Positions 56,001-64,000 of a stretch of DNA of 64,000 nucleotides are shown here, one piece after another. This DNA is from CAZWDL01 sp964632995. Lineage in GTDB: Bacteria > Bacteroidota > Bacteroidia > Chitinophagales > Saprospiraceae. Each line of letters starts with the position of its first letter. The stretch's first letter is position 1. Under the pieces are notes generated by a model, which was not told the DNA's origin, did no database searches, and worked only from the letters and a program-made list of their open reading frames with translations. The stretch spans positions 4,513-68,512 of the forward strand of contig CAZWDL010000027.1 in the NCBI GenBank assembly GCA_964632995.1, read 5' to 3'. The position numbers and the translations under genes were made by a program.

Positions 56001-58676
56001 TTTGTGCTCAATACTTTCTTCACCGACACCGGTTGTGGCGCCCGCGATACGGTTCTTGTCGAAGATCTTCGCGTCTTCCCTGATGCCGAAGCCGGAGCGG
56101 ATACCGAACTCAGCTGTACAGAAGATTTCGTGCTGCTCGATGGCTCGGGATCGGTCAATGATGATCCGGTTGATTATTCCTGGCTGAACGCCGGCGGTGA
56201 AGTATTGAGCAGCTCCATTACCTATCAGGCCTCAGAGTTCGGTACTTATTTTCTGCAAGTGACCAATCCGGTAACCGGTTGCACATCAACCGATTCGGTC
56301 CGGGTAGTGGCTAGTGATGAGTTCCCGGTAGTGGATGCCGGCGAAAGCCAAACCCTGACTTGCTTTAACGATACGCTAACGCTGGTTGCGGAAGTGAATA
56401 ATGCGCCCGACTTCGATTTCCAGTGGGTGACCACTCAGGGAGGCGAAATCGTTCCGGGAGAAGAAAACAGCCTGACGCCGAGGGTAGCTCAGCCGGGCGT
56501 CTATGAACTCGTAGTGACGAACAATGCCAACGGCTGTGTTGCCTCCGATTCTCTCGTCATTTCCGAGAACCGGAATTTTCCGCTTGCAGAAGCGGGAGAC
56601 GGTACTACCTTGACCTGTAATGACAATACTTTCATCCTGGACGGAACCGGGTCTACTCCAGCAGGCGACAGCATCGCTTACACCTGGACACTCGATGGAC
56701 AGACGGTAGCGCTGGATACCCTTCAGGTGGAAATCACAACCCCCGGGACCTACCTCCTGGAAGTGACGAATCGCATCAACGGTTGCTCAACGACGGATTC
56801 GGTGCAGATCATCGATGATACCCAGCCGCCGCAGATAACGATGGAGCCGGCGCCTACCCTGAACTGCACCGAAAGCATTGCCGTGATTTCGGCTACGCTG
56901 GAGCCGGCGAATGCCAACTACGCCTTCCAGTGGGAAGCCGTCGACGGCGGTAATATCGTCAGCGGCGCCGGCAGCCTCGCGGCCGAAGTCGATCAGCCCG
57001 GAATCTATCGCCTGACGGCAACCAATCAGGAGACGGGCTGTGTGTCTACTGAAGAAGTAGTAGTGCTGACTGATGTCGAATTTCCGGTTGCGGATGCCGG
57101 AGCCGATCAAACCATTACCTGTCAGGACTCGGTAGCGATGCTCGACGGCAGCGGCTCGAGTATGGGAACGCCCTTCTCTTACGAGTGGCTCGCCATTGAC
57201 GGCGCCGGCGCCCCCAATCCGGCGGATACGCTTCAGACCATGGTTGAAACGCCGGGTTTGTACGAGCTGGTCGTAACCAACAACGATAACAACTGCGTAT
57301 CCCGCGATACGGTTCAGGTCAATGAAAATACAGCGCTCCCTGAAATCAGCATCGCCGATCCGGGCCAATTGAGCTGTACCGACAATACCCTGACCCTCGA
57401 TGGCTCCGCTTCTGAATTCGGTCCGCAGTACAGCGTGGAATGGACCGGAACAGCCGGTCAGCCGATAGAAAATACCAATGATCCCCTCCAGGTGAATATT
57501 TCCGAGCCCGGAACTTACCAGCTCTTGCTGCGCAACAATGAGACAGGCTGTGAAAATACCGCCACGGTGGAAGTACAGGCCGATGACAGCCTGCCTACTG
57601 CCGATGCCGGCGGTGATCAGGTGCTGCCTTGCCCCGGCCAGCCCATTACCCTCGATGGCAGCAATTCCTCCACCGGCGCCGATATCACTTATCAGTGGAC
57701 CGTGGTGGAAGGACAGGGAACGATCTCTAATCCCAATTCCCTGCAGGCTTCTGTCACTCAGGCCGGCACTTACCAGTTGGAGGTTACAAATACCAGTAAC
57801 GGATGTAGCGCTACTGCCACCGTTGTGGCCACAGAAGATCCCGATCTCGTACCGGCCAATGCCGGGGAAGATATGAGTGTATGCGAAACTACGGGAATGC
57901 TCTTCGCCGAACTGCCCGCCGCTGCGACCGGAACCTGGTCTACCACCTCGGGCGCTAAGATCGAATCGCCCAACCAGGCTTCGACCTTCGTCGAAGAGCT
58001 CTCTAACGGCGACAATGTCTTTACCTGGACCGTCTCCCTGCCTACCTGTCCGGAGTACAGCTCCGACGAGGTGATCATCCGCAAAGAGATCGCGCCGGTA
58101 GCCAATAACGACCTGGCTACGGTGCCGGCTGACAGCCGCGAACAGGATATCAATGTAGTCGCCAATGATCAGCTGAATACCAACGGCCCCTGGGAAGTCA
58201 CTGTGCGAACAGAACCGAGCCTCGGACGCATCGAGGGCGTGAACGGCGGTACAGTGACTTACATACCGAACCCGGGTATCTTCGGAGAGGATCAGTTTTC
58301 CTACGAAATTTGCAACCTCAGCTGTCCCGGTCTTTGCGATACCGCCTTCGTCCAGGTTACCCTCGAGTTTGACGAGGATTTCCAGCCGGAATTGCCGAAC
58401 GCCATCACCCCCAATGGGGACGGAATCAACGACGAATTGGTGTTCGATGTGCTGGAAAACGCCATTGACTTCTGGCCCGATAACGAGCTGGTCGTCTTTA
58501 ACCGTTGGGGCGACATTGTTTACCGGGCCGAGCCTTATGCCAACAACTGGCGTGGTACTACCGATTCGGGGATGAAACTGCCTGATGGGACCTACTACTA
58601 CGTACTGCGTCTCGACATATCGAATGGTATCATCTACAAAGGAGATATCACGATTCTCGACGGACCCGATGAGTAG
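53085..58676 (+). CDS. Giant cohesin-like and Ig/PKD-repeat protein with T9SS type B tail
   Basis: The 1863 residues start with a signal peptide (KKLLALIVFIVAVKVTAFAQ). Residues about 25-765 are five cohesin-like modules of around 145 residues, each with the pattern DxxSMxFSxxWDxxxxxFxEV. Residues about 825-1590 are nine Ig/PKD-like repeats of nearly constant length (about 85 residues), each starting like VADAGxDxxxxC and holding a Cys pair, followed by a tenth diverged copy. A short Ig-like domain (NNDLATVPADSREQDINVVA) precedes the CHU_C/type B tail, which begins near residue 1767 (NAITPNGDGINDELVFDVLE). It is probably an SprB-like surface adhesin exported by the T9SS together with the upstream PorP homologue. 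The ATG at 53085 is chosen because it begins the signal peptide; an upstream in-frame ATG at 53037 adds 16 unlikely residues. Confidence 0.88.
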   Translation: MKKLLALIVFIVAVKVTAFAQPTISLPTISPCTTDDPSFCMDVTVKDFTDILSMEFSIAWDPSVIRFDEVRNFSLPGLSVADFDVTDAANGIITLKWRFNDCGPGVTGVTLDDDQRIFSLCFTALGAYGATTAVEITNMPVDIKVTRVNACPNNIGLFRENGLVSTCVRPLELVASEEEGNEGDLICVDFAVNGFDNLTSMQFSVNWDSDILQFEDVIVLDNLVNLSESGFGKPGDSAEVPPGALTVSWNFVDPSSNTGISLEDGTNIFQICFRVIGPCESGSDITFTSSPTLIEVTNTVEEGFELTVTSDPGSIQVGDCDPTGLQLIADCGPPVDINDEVCVRVTTANFNDIEELDYLMQWNPNILEFKEVKNPNGGVVGFGTNDFLEDNVQNGVLGVQWETVSPGLGQSLPDGALLYEVCFTVKGLGGDSPFRFPATPALVKTGSSPNIGIAPSNCEVQVNQPEGVTLVFDNGEGSPGDTVCVDVSASNFQDIQSMQYSLAWDTAHVTFLEVQNLTLPEAGLDDFGLSGINGGSLTFNWQPSQSYTLDEGERIMTLCYVVTGTPKECQFVEIIDLPLESEAISASSNGNNVGLAGQGGEICVLNPDGYSLIIGQEEGFLGDTVCIPFTVADFQGITSTGFTATWNPAALNYLELNTTGALPLDPNLNFGTGSVDVGLLSFNFEDAAGVDLADSTVIFEICYLLLGPKNECHEITLTNDQAVNTLDGEGSIQLEPGAVCIKDQFIIENVAIKPVSCPGGKDGEIELTVSGGTGTIFYNWGSDPIQFTNRARNLPVGQVTVTIFDSNNPPLIQRDTFQIPLTDNLPVADAGMDMEAPCREDGQPLDIFLLDGKGSEGPEYSYRWSTEGGTLPGDRDALISVGQGPGLYILTVRNDETFCSTSDTIQVSEPTVPVSDAGQDFSFDCSMDTLQLNGSGSTMADSVAYAWTALDGGEIVPGEDSLISPSITAPGTFVLNTFFTDTGCGARDTVLVEDLRVFPDAEAGADTELSCTEDFVLLDGSGSVNDDPVDYSWLNAGGEVLSSSITYQASEFGTYFLQVTNPVTGCTSTDSVRVVASDEFPVVDAGESQTLTCFNDTLTLVAEVNNAPDFDFQWVTTQGGEIVPGEENSLTPRVAQPGVYELVVTNNANGCVASDSLVISENRNFPLAEAGDGTTLTCNDNTFILDGTGSTPAGDSIAYTWTLDGQTVALDTLQVEITTPGTYLLEVTNRINGCSTTDSVQIIDDTQPPQITMEPAPTLNCTESIAVISATLEPANANYAFQWEAVDGGNIVSGAGSLAAEVDQPGIYRLTATNQETGCVSTEEVVVLTDVEFPVADAGADQTITCQDSVAMLDGSGSSMGTPFSYEWLAIDGAGAPNPADTLQTMVETPGLYELVVTNNDNNCVSRDTVQVNENTALPEISIADPGQLSCTDNTLTLDGSASEFGPQYSVEWTGTAGQPIENTNDPLQVNISEPGTYQLLLRNNETGCENTATVEVQADDSLPTADAGGDQVLPCPGQPITLDGSNSSTGADITYQWTVVEGQGTISNPNSLQASVTQAGTYQLEVTNTSNGCSATATVVATEDPDLVPANAGEDMSVCETTGMLFAELPAAATGTWSTTSGAKIESPNQASTFVEELSNGDNVFTWTVSLPTCPEYSSDEVIIRKEIAPVANNDLATVPADSREQDINVVANDQLNTNGPWEVTVRTEPSLGRIEGVNGGTVTYIPNPGIFGEDQFSYEICNLSCPGLCDTAFVQVTLEFDEDFQPELPNAITPNGDGINDELVFDVLENAIDFWPDNELVVFNRWGDIVYRAEPYANNWRGTTDSGMKLPDGTYYYVLRLDISNGIIYKGDITILDGPDE

Positions 58677-58698
58677 GGCAGAGGCCGTCTGGTAAGGT

Positions 58699-58736
58699 AA
58701 AAAGCCGGTGTATGAGCCATCATACAACGGCTTTTT
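58699..58736 (+). terminator. Rho-independent terminator of the giant type B protein gene
   Basis: A 16-bp stem (58699-58714 with 58721-58736, one mismatch) closes a 6-base loop and runs into T-rich sequence. Confidence 0.88.
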
Positions 58737-58906
58737 CTTTTTAAATGGAAAATAGTGTTAAATTAGCGGTCCAATTGTGGAATCCAACTATTTGCACTCT
58801 CCTTATTAAAAAGCACCGGTGGACCTGTAAGGCAAGTGGATTGTTCCCGAACAGACGACCGTAACGCCTTTAACCTTGTGGTCAACAACCAAAACCTTGG
58901 TTCGCT

Positions 58907-61900
58907 ATGAGAAAAATTGCTTGGTGGAGCCTCCTGCTCCCGGCCTGCGTATTGCTCCTTCCCGCCGCAGCCTCCGGCGCTTGTACCAATGATGAACGCT
59001 GCGATGCCGTTGATTTGGGAAAACTGGATCGGGGCATGACACTCGGAGACAGGCTGCAAGGCCTTTACGATAATAACTGCGCGGGCAGCAGCACCGATCC
59101 GAACCCCTCCGATGACGGAGGCTGGTTTAATGATGCCGGCGTTTGGTTTCGATTCGAAACGGGGAATGACCCCAGCCCGGTAACACTGGTGGAAGCACTC
59201 AATGACCCGGAGGGCACGGGAGACGAAATTGACCTTCAGCTGGCGGTATTCCGCGCAATCACTTCTTCCTGTGACGGGGTACTTCGCTTTGAGAAAAGTT
59301 TGTCGGATAATAGTTCATTTGACGGTACCTTACCGCTCTTCTGTCTGCGTCCCAATACAGTATATTACATTCTCGTGGACGGCGGCGCCTCGACAGCTGG
59401 CAGCGACCGGGGCGTTTTTGGTTTGCAGGTGCGCTCCCTGGAGCTTACCGAAGCCCCCGATTACCGGTGTACTGCGCAAAATCTGGGACCGGTACCAGAG
59501 GGAGGCGCTACTGGCCCCGGCGGCGTACAATCCAATTTTTGTGCTACGAGTTTCGGCGATCCCCTCTCGAGTACTTTTGCCACTCAGGTAACAGTCTGGT
59601 ACCGGTTTCAGGCTCCCTCCTCCGGTCACGTCATTATCGATGGCCGGTCGGAGGGATTGTTATTCCCCCTGGGTATACAACTGGCGCTGTATCGTCCTGT
59701 AGACAATGATTGTAACAGTTCTTTTGAAGAGGTCGCTAGTGGCTATGAGGGCAGCGACCCGGATGAACAATTGCAGGTGACCTGTCTGTATCCCGGCGAG
59801 ACGTATTATCTCATGGTGGACGGCTTCGGTACCGGAGGGGTCGGTATGTTTGAACTCTCAGTACGCGACGCCGGTGATATTACTCCGGTGACGACGATCG
59901 ACACCGTGCTCTGCGCGGGAGAGCGCCTGCAGGTGGGGACTTCCGTATACACAGAGAGCGGCAATTACGTAGATACCTTGCAACTACAGGCGGGTTGTGA
60001 CAGTATAATACGCACTAATCTGACCGTCTTGACGCCGGTAAGCCTCTTGCTGGACCAAACCGAATTGGCCGTTTGGAGGGAAGCGCCGGGCTCCGCCGTG
60101 GCGAAGGCCGGTGGCGGTACGGGCAATTATGCTTTTGAATGGTGTGATGGAACGACGGGCTCGGAAAACCGGAATCTCATTGCCGGTGAGGATTGTTTTC
60201 TCCGGGTAGAGGATACGCGTGGGTGCTCGGCGGATACGACTTTCAGCGTATCTTTCACTACCCGTATTCTGCCTGCTGCTCAGACTCAGCCCGCCCGCTG
60301 TGCAGGGGATGACAGTGCTTTGTTTTCTGTCGTTGCCGGCAACGGCATCGCTCCCTATACCTACCGCTGGGAATCACTGAACGGTACCGGTGATGGACAA
60401 GGAGAGCTGGCGGCCGACGGACAGTCGTTCCGGGTAGACGGCCTTCCGGCCGGCGATTACCGCATCACGCTGGCCGATGCTTACAGTGACACGAGCTTTG
60501 TACTTTCTCTCCTGGAACCGGCGCCGCTGCAGTTATCTGCTTCTCAACAGACAGATGCCAGTTGCTACGGTTCCTGCGACGGCGCCTTAGACTTACAGGC
60601 GAGCGGGGGAACGGGCGCCTACCGCTACGCCTGGAGCAATGGCCAACGCGGCGCTAAGGTGAACGACCTTTGCTCCGGAAGCTATTTCCTGACCCTTACG
60701 GATGAGAACGCGTGTATCACAAGCGCCACCTACACGATTAATGAACCTCCGGAGTTTATCGCAAAAGCTTCCGAATTACAAAGCGTTCGTTGTTTTGGTG
60801 AAGCCAACGGCCGGGCAGAAGTGACCACTAATGGGCAGCCGGCGGCCTATGCCTGGAGCAATGACCGCGATTCCGCTCTGGTGTCGGGACTGAGCGCCGG
60901 AGCTTACACTGTAATCGTCACCAATGTTGATGGCTGCGCGGATACGGCATCCGTTCAGATAACTCAGCCTGAGGCTCCGCTTAGCGCCCGCATCACCGAA
61001 ACGGAATCCATCAGTTGCCACGGCGCGGCCGACGGACGGCTGGAGGCCAGGATCAGCGGACCGTACGAGTCAATTGCGCTGAATTGGAGCGATGGGATAC
61101 AGACCATTGATCCCGGTCAGCTTCCAGCGGGTATTTACCAACTGCAGGCTACCAATGAAAGAGGATGTACCGCTATCGCTCGCTATGTACTTAATGAACC
61201 TGCCCCGATCCGGGCTGATCTGAACGCCCGGGATATCACCTGTCTGGACCCCGATAACGGCGGTGAGATCAGGATAGGGGAGGTGAGTGGCGGCAAACCA
61301 GCCTTCACCTTTTCGCTTGACGGGATTATTTTTCAGCAGTCCAATTTCTTCGCCGGTTTGTTTCCCGGCAGTTATGAGGTCGTGATCCAGGATGCAGAGG
61401 GGTGTGAAGCACAGTTTTCCGTAACCATTGCGGGGCCGCCCGATCTGCGTGTCAACCTGGGGGGAGACCGCTCGATCCAGTTAGGGGATACCCTGCAATT
61501 ATTAGCTAGAGCTAACAGCAGTAACCTTCAGTATACCTGGGAATCGGCAGAGGGGGCTTTCGATGTAGAGGGGGCTTTCGTAGAAGCGGTCCCGTTGCAG
61601 TCTAAGGCTTACCGGGTTACGGTACGTGATACAGTGACCCTCTGTACGGCTACTGATATGGCTTTCATTACCGTTCGTAAGGACCGGAAGGTTTTCGTGC
61701 CGACGGCCTTTAGCCCTAACGGTGATGGCATCAATGATCGTTTTTCCCTTTTTACCGGACAGGGAACTACGGCGGTTCGCTGGCTGCGTATTTTCAGCCG
61801 TGAGGGCGCACTGGTTTACGAGGCGGAGAACCTATCCTTGGGAGATACCGGCATCGGCTGGGATGGTCGCTTCCGGGGGCAGATGCTGTCCAGCGGTGTC

Positions 61901-61978
61901 TATGTCTATGCTGCCGAAATTGAGTTTCTCGATGGTGTTTCAGAAATATTTAAGGGAGAAGTGGTCCTGATACGATAA
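58907..61978 (+). CDS. SprB-repeat protein with T9SS type B tail
   Basis: The 1023 residues begin with a signal peptide (WWSLLLPACVLLLPAAASGA). Two beta-sandwich-like domains (about 25-330) contain WFNDAGVWFRFETGNDPSPV and VTVWYRFQAPSSGHVIIDGR. From about residue 450 there are five SprB-type repeats of around 75 residues, as in ASCYGSCDGALDLQASGGTG and VRCFGEANGRAEVTTNGQPA, each with a VxCxGxxxG-like entry. The tail from about residue 925 (VFVPTAFSPNGDGINDRFSL) is the CHU_C/type B sorting domain. It is likely surface-attached. It follows the first type B gene after a terminator, and so has its own promoter, not clearly seen. No PorP partner sits directly beside it other than the one at 51951. 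Confidence 0.87.
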   Translation: MRKIAWWSLLLPACVLLLPAAASGACTNDERCDAVDLGKLDRGMTLGDRLQGLYDNNCAGSSTDPNPSDDGGWFNDAGVWFRFETGNDPSPVTLVEALNDPEGTGDEIDLQLAVFRAITSSCDGVLRFEKSLSDNSSFDGTLPLFCLRPNTVYYILVDGGASTAGSDRGVFGLQVRSLELTEAPDYRCTAQNLGPVPEGGATGPGGVQSNFCATSFGDPLSSTFATQVTVWYRFQAPSSGHVIIDGRSEGLLFPLGIQLALYRPVDNDCNSSFEEVASGYEGSDPDEQLQVTCLYPGETYYLMVDGFGTGGVGMFELSVRDAGDITPVTTIDTVLCAGERLQVGTSVYTESGNYVDTLQLQAGCDSIIRTNLTVLTPVSLLLDQTELAVWREAPGSAVAKAGGGTGNYAFEWCDGTTGSENRNLIAGEDCFLRVEDTRGCSADTTFSVSFTTRILPAAQTQPARCAGDDSALFSVVAGNGIAPYTYRWESLNGTGDGQGELAADGQSFRVDGLPAGDYRITLADAYSDTSFVLSLLEPAPLQLSASQQTDASCYGSCDGALDLQASGGTGAYRYAWSNGQRGAKVNDLCSGSYFLTLTDENACITSATYTINEPPEFIAKASELQSVRCFGEANGRAEVTTNGQPAAYAWSNDRDSALVSGLSAGAYTVIVTNVDGCADTASVQITQPEAPLSARITETESISCHGAADGRLEARISGPYESIALNWSDGIQTIDPGQLPAGIYQLQATNERGCTAIARYVLNEPAPIRADLNARDITCLDPDNGGEIRIGEVSGGKPAFTFSLDGIIFQQSNFFAGLFPGSYEVVIQDAEGCEAQFSVTIAGPPDLRVNLGGDRSIQLGDTLQLLARANSSNLQYTWESAEGAFDVEGAFVEAVPLQSKAYRVTVRDTVTLCTATDMAFITVRKDRKVFVPTAFSPNGDGINDRFSLFTGQGTTAVRWLRIFSREGALVYEAENLSLGDTGIGWDGRFRGQMLSSGVYVYAAEIEFLDGVSEIFKGEVVLIR

Positions 61979-62007
61979 CTGAGGCCCCTCCTCCCTCTCT
62001 ATCAGCT

Positions 62008-63180
62008 TTAATTCAGCAACTCGTAAATTCCGGCGATCCCCTGTCCGCCGCCCACACAGGCGGTAACCATGCCGTACTTCTTATCGCGCCGCCGCATTTC
62101 GCCGAACAGCTGGGTCGACAGCTTGGCGCCGGTGCAGCCCAGCGGATGGCCCAGGGCGATGGCGCCGCCGTTGACGTTGACGATTTCGGGATCGAGGCCG
62201 GCCTCCTGGATGACGGCCAGCGATTGGGCGGCGAAGGCCTCGTTGAGCTCGATGAGTTCAATGTCGTTTAGTTTCATTCCGGCCTGTTTCAGCGCCTTGG
62301 GAATAGCCACACAGGGACCGATGCCCATATATAGCGGATCGACCCCGGCCACCGAGCAGGATACCAGACGGGCAATGGGCTCCAGGTTGAGCTGCTTGAC
62401 CATTTCTTCGCTGACTACCAGCGTGAAGGCAGCTCCGTCGGAGGTTTGCGAAGAATTGCCGGCCGTGACGATGCCGCCTTTGCGGAAAACGGGGCGCAGC
62501 TTGCCCAGCACCTCGAGGTTGGTATCCGGGCGCACGCCTTCGTCGGTATCCATGACGAAGACTTTTTCCTTGCGCTGATCATTTTCCACAAAAACTTCTT
62601 TGACATCTACAGGGACGATCTCGTCTTTGAACTTACCTTCCTTGATGGCGCTGCCGGCCCGCGTGTGCGAGCGCAGTGCAAACTCGTCCGACTGCTCCCG
62701 GCTGATGCCGTACTTCTCAGCGACTGCTTCGGCGGTAAGCCCCATGCTGGCCAGATAGTTCGGGTTTTCGGAGGTGACCTCGTAGCTGGGCGCGAGCTTG
62801 TAGCCGGTCATGGGCACCAGGCTCATGCTCTCGGCGCCGCCGGCAATGTACACGTGGCCCATGCCCGCCGCGATTTTACCTACTGCAATCGAGATAGTCT
62901 CCAGTCCGGAAGCGCAGTAGCGGTTGACGGTCATGCCGGGCACCGACTTGCCGAGCGCGCGCAGCGCGATCTGCCGTCCGATTTGCAGCCCCTGCTCTCC
63001 CTCCGGATTGGCGCAGCCGACAATAACGTCATCGACCAGCTTGGGATCCACATTCGGTGTCTTTTCCATCAGGTATTTGACGACTTCCACCGCGAGGTCG
63101 TCGCTGCGGAAATTCTTGAAGCTGCCTTTGTTGGCTTTGCCTACGGCCGAGCGGTAGGCATTTATTATATAAGATTTCAT
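62008..63180 (-). CDS. Acetyl-CoA C-acyltransferase (thiolase)
   Basis: The 390 residues carry all thiolase marks: the acylated Cys in MTVNRYCASGLETISIAV, the His in GGAIALGHPLGCTGAKLSTQ, and the second Cys in VTACVGGGQGIAGIYELLN. Either biosynthetic or degradative thiolases are possible; the neighbouring FadB-like enzyme points to fatty-acid beta-oxidation, last step (release of acetyl-CoA). Its ATG at 63180 is one base after the stop of a PemK/MazF-type toxin gene, which shows that the toxin-antitoxin pair is in the same transcript. Confidence 0.95.
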   Translation of the reverse strand: MKSYIINAYRSAVGKANKGSFKNFRSDDLAVEVVKYLMEKTPNVDPKLVDDVIVGCANPEGEQGLQIGRQIALRALGKSVPGMTVNRYCASGLETISIAVGKIAAGMGHVYIAGGAESMSLVPMTGYKLAPSYEVTSENPNYLASMGLTAEAVAEKYGISREQSDEFALRSHTRAGSAIKEGKFKDEIVPVDVKEVFVENDQRKEKVFVMDTDEGVRPDTNLEVLGKLRPVFRKGGIVTAGNSSQTSDGAAFTLVVSEEMVKQLNLEPIARLVSCSVAGVDPLYMGIGPCVAIPKALKQAGMKLNDIELIELNEAFAAQSLAVIQEAGLDPEIVNVNGGAIALGHPLGCTGAKLSTQLFGEMRRRDKKYGMVTACVGGGQGIAGIYELLN

Positions 63181-63181
63181 G

Positions 63182-63505
63182 TCAGATTTTTATTTGAAAA
63201 ATTTTCAATAGATTTTGGTCGATCTCACGAAGTTTTGATGGACTGACTTCGCCCAATTTTCCCAGGAAAAGCTGTTTTTCTAAGGTCGCTATCTTGGAAA
63301 GTTTGATAATCGAAGTCTTTTTCAAGCCGTTTTTCTTCGTAGGAGTCAACGAAACATCATTCGCTTCGGCTTTAGCTAATTGCGTAGAGATAAAGGCCAC
63401 GGTAACATCCCTGAGTTGATCTACCAGTACCAGCGCAGGCCGCGTTTTACTTCCTGAAAGATCAGTAAAAGGGAAAGGAACCAGTACTAAATCACCTTTA
63501 TTCAT
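63182..63505 (-). CDS. PemK/MazF-family toxin
   Basis: The 107 residues start MNKGDLVLVPFPFTDLSGSK and continue TRPALVLVDQLRDVTVAFIS, the PemK/MazF pattern of an mRNA-cleaving endoribonuclease toxin. The Arg and Thr near the active site (in KTRPALVL and AFISTQLAK) are present. Its start overlaps the antitoxin end by 8 bp, and its stop lies one base before the thiolase ATG. Confidence 0.85.
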   Translation of the reverse strand: MNKGDLVLVPFPFTDLSGSKTRPALVLVDQLRDVTVAFISTQLAKAEANDVSLTPTKKNGLKKTSIIKLSKIATLEKQLFLGKLGEVSPSKLREIDQNLLKIFQIKI

Positions 63506-63731
63506 TTCCGTATCTTTCTTTCAAGTCCTCTACAGTATAAAGATCTTCCTCTTCCTCTAAAAAGCTAAAGCTTTCCGATTCGAGGTTTAACTTAGAGACT
63601 CCCTTGGTTAGGGTTTCCTGTTCGTATTTCCAGAGGAGATACTGAATGAAGTCGATTGCTTGCCGGAGTTTGTCTTCCGGTAATTGATCCAGCAGATTTA
63701 CAGTCCGGTTAATGATAGCTTCGCGACTCAT
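63498..63731 (-). CDS. Probable antitoxin of the DUF2281 type
   Basis: The 77 residues from ATG 63731 read MSREAIINRTVNLLDQLPED and then KLRQAIDFIQYLLWKYEQET, the LPxxKLxEAxDFIxxL pattern of DUF2281-like antitoxins, followed by an acidic tail (SFLEEEEDLYTVEDLKERYG) that would bind the toxin. An upstream ATG at 63770 is possible but adds 13 residues of unlike composition. The overlap with the toxin gene supports translational coupling. Confidence 0.75.
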   Translation of the reverse strand: MSREAIINRTVNLLDQLPEDKLRQAIDFIQYLLWKYEQETLTKGVSKLNLESESFSFLEEEEDLYTVEDLKERYGNE

Positions 63732-63800
63732 AAGCGGTTTTTTGAATAAGATAAGAAGATCTCCTCTCAATTGCTAAAGGAGATTTGCAAGCGTCTCGTA

Positions 63801-64000
63801 CTAATTCCGAAGCGGCTTATTCGTCTGCAGCATATGCTGTATCCGTTCGTGCGTTTTTTTCTCTCCGGCCAGGCTGAGGAAGGCCTCGCGTTCCAGGTCG
63901 AGCAGGTACTTTTCGCTGACGCGCTGCGGGCCGCTCAGGTCGCCGCCGCAGAGCACCCAGGCGATCTTGTGGGCGATCGTGATGTCGTGATCGGTGGCGT
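63801..64000 (-). CDS. FadB-like 3-hydroxyacyl-CoA dehydrogenase/enoyl-CoA hydratase, partial
   Basis: Only the last 66 codons are in the window. They read ATDHDITIAHKIAWVLCGGD and end with KYLLDLEREAFLSLAGEKKT and LQTNKPLRN, which match the C-terminus of Bacteroidota multifunctional beta-oxidation enzymes. It lies upstream of the toxin-antitoxin pair and thiolase on the same strand, so the two beta-oxidation enzymes would be co-transcribed without that insertion. The body is beyond the right edge. Confidence 0.78.
   Translation of the reverse strand, partial: ATDHDITIAHKIAWVLCGGDLSGPQRVSEKYLLDLEREAFLSLAGEKKTHERIQHMLQTNKPLRN

Noticed and set aside
56787..58727. 646-codon frame opposite the giant type B repeat gene
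   Set aside because: Antisense shadow of the periodic repeats, no start or domain evidence.
1..64000. tRNA genes, CRISPR arrays or riboswitches
   Set aside because: No cloverleaf with the GTTCRA-type T-loop, no regular short direct-repeat array and no recognisable riboswitch core were found by eye; a covariance-model search would be decisive.

Overview
The window is a stretch of chromosome from a Bacteroidota bacterium, most likely of the Saprospiria (Lewinella- or Haliscomenobacter-like). The phylum call rests on several things seen in the sequence: very large secreted proteins ending in type IX secretion (T9SS) sorting domains of both the type A and the CHU_C/type B kinds, a PorP/SprF-like outer-membrane protein, two DUF4199 proteins, a 288-residue primary sigma factor, start codons that generally lack a Shine-Dalgarno sequence, and repeated promoter-like TAnnTTTG hexamer-type elements (at two sites with a TTTG element 18-19 bp upstream). 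The class-level call is inference. No rRNA, tRNA, CRISPR array, prophage or intact insertion sequence was recognised.

Layout. 1-8 kb: end of an ACT-domain gene, a lipoprotein-like BNR-repeat protein with a T9SS tail, a 1124-residue Dna2-like nuclease-helicase, a cluster of 26-bp inverted repeats and a lipoprotein gene broken by one in-frame amber codon. 8-22.5 kb: a PPC/DUF296 protein, an SDR/DUF2867 protein, a CDF metal exporter, QueE, a BatA-type membrane protein, a large GT-C-like membrane protein, a dihydroorotase homologue that has lost its metal ligands, two DUF4199 proteins, two glycosyltransferases and GmhA. 22.8-33.7 kb: two giant paralogous surface proteins in tandem with dockerin-like, cohesin-like and type A sorting modules. 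33.8-46.6 kb: mostly housekeeping genes (GmhB, DUF2027-Smr, methyltransferase, EtfB-EtfA, RpsO-Pnp, RpoD, Cmk) interleaved with small lineage-specific genes. 46.9-51.4 kb: a secreted transglutaminase-like protein, QueA and a MacB-type permease. 51.9-62 kb: a PorP/SprF-like protein followed by a 1863-residue repeat protein and a 1023-residue SprB-repeat protein, both with type B tails. 62-64 kb: thiolase and the end of a FadB-like enzyme with a PemK/MazF toxin-antitoxin pair set between them.

How parts fit together. The surface proteins form the dominant theme: about 21 kb of the window codes for five predicted T9SS cargos, one of them beside a PorP/SprF partner, but the core T9SS machinery is not here. 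QueE and QueA are two separated steps of queuosine synthesis. GmhA and GmhB are two separated steps of ADP-heptose synthesis and fit with the two glycosyltransferases near GmhA. EtfB/EtfA and the thiolase/FadB-like pair belong to fatty-acid oxidation.

Nothing here is clearly a new defence or mobile system. The best candidates for a second look are the tandem giant paralogues, the PorP-linked repeat protein, the Dna2-like enzyme, the inactive dihydroorotase homologue, the amber-interrupted lipoprotein and the toxin-antitoxin pair that abuts the thiolase start by one base. All family assignments come from motif recognition by eye, without database searches.
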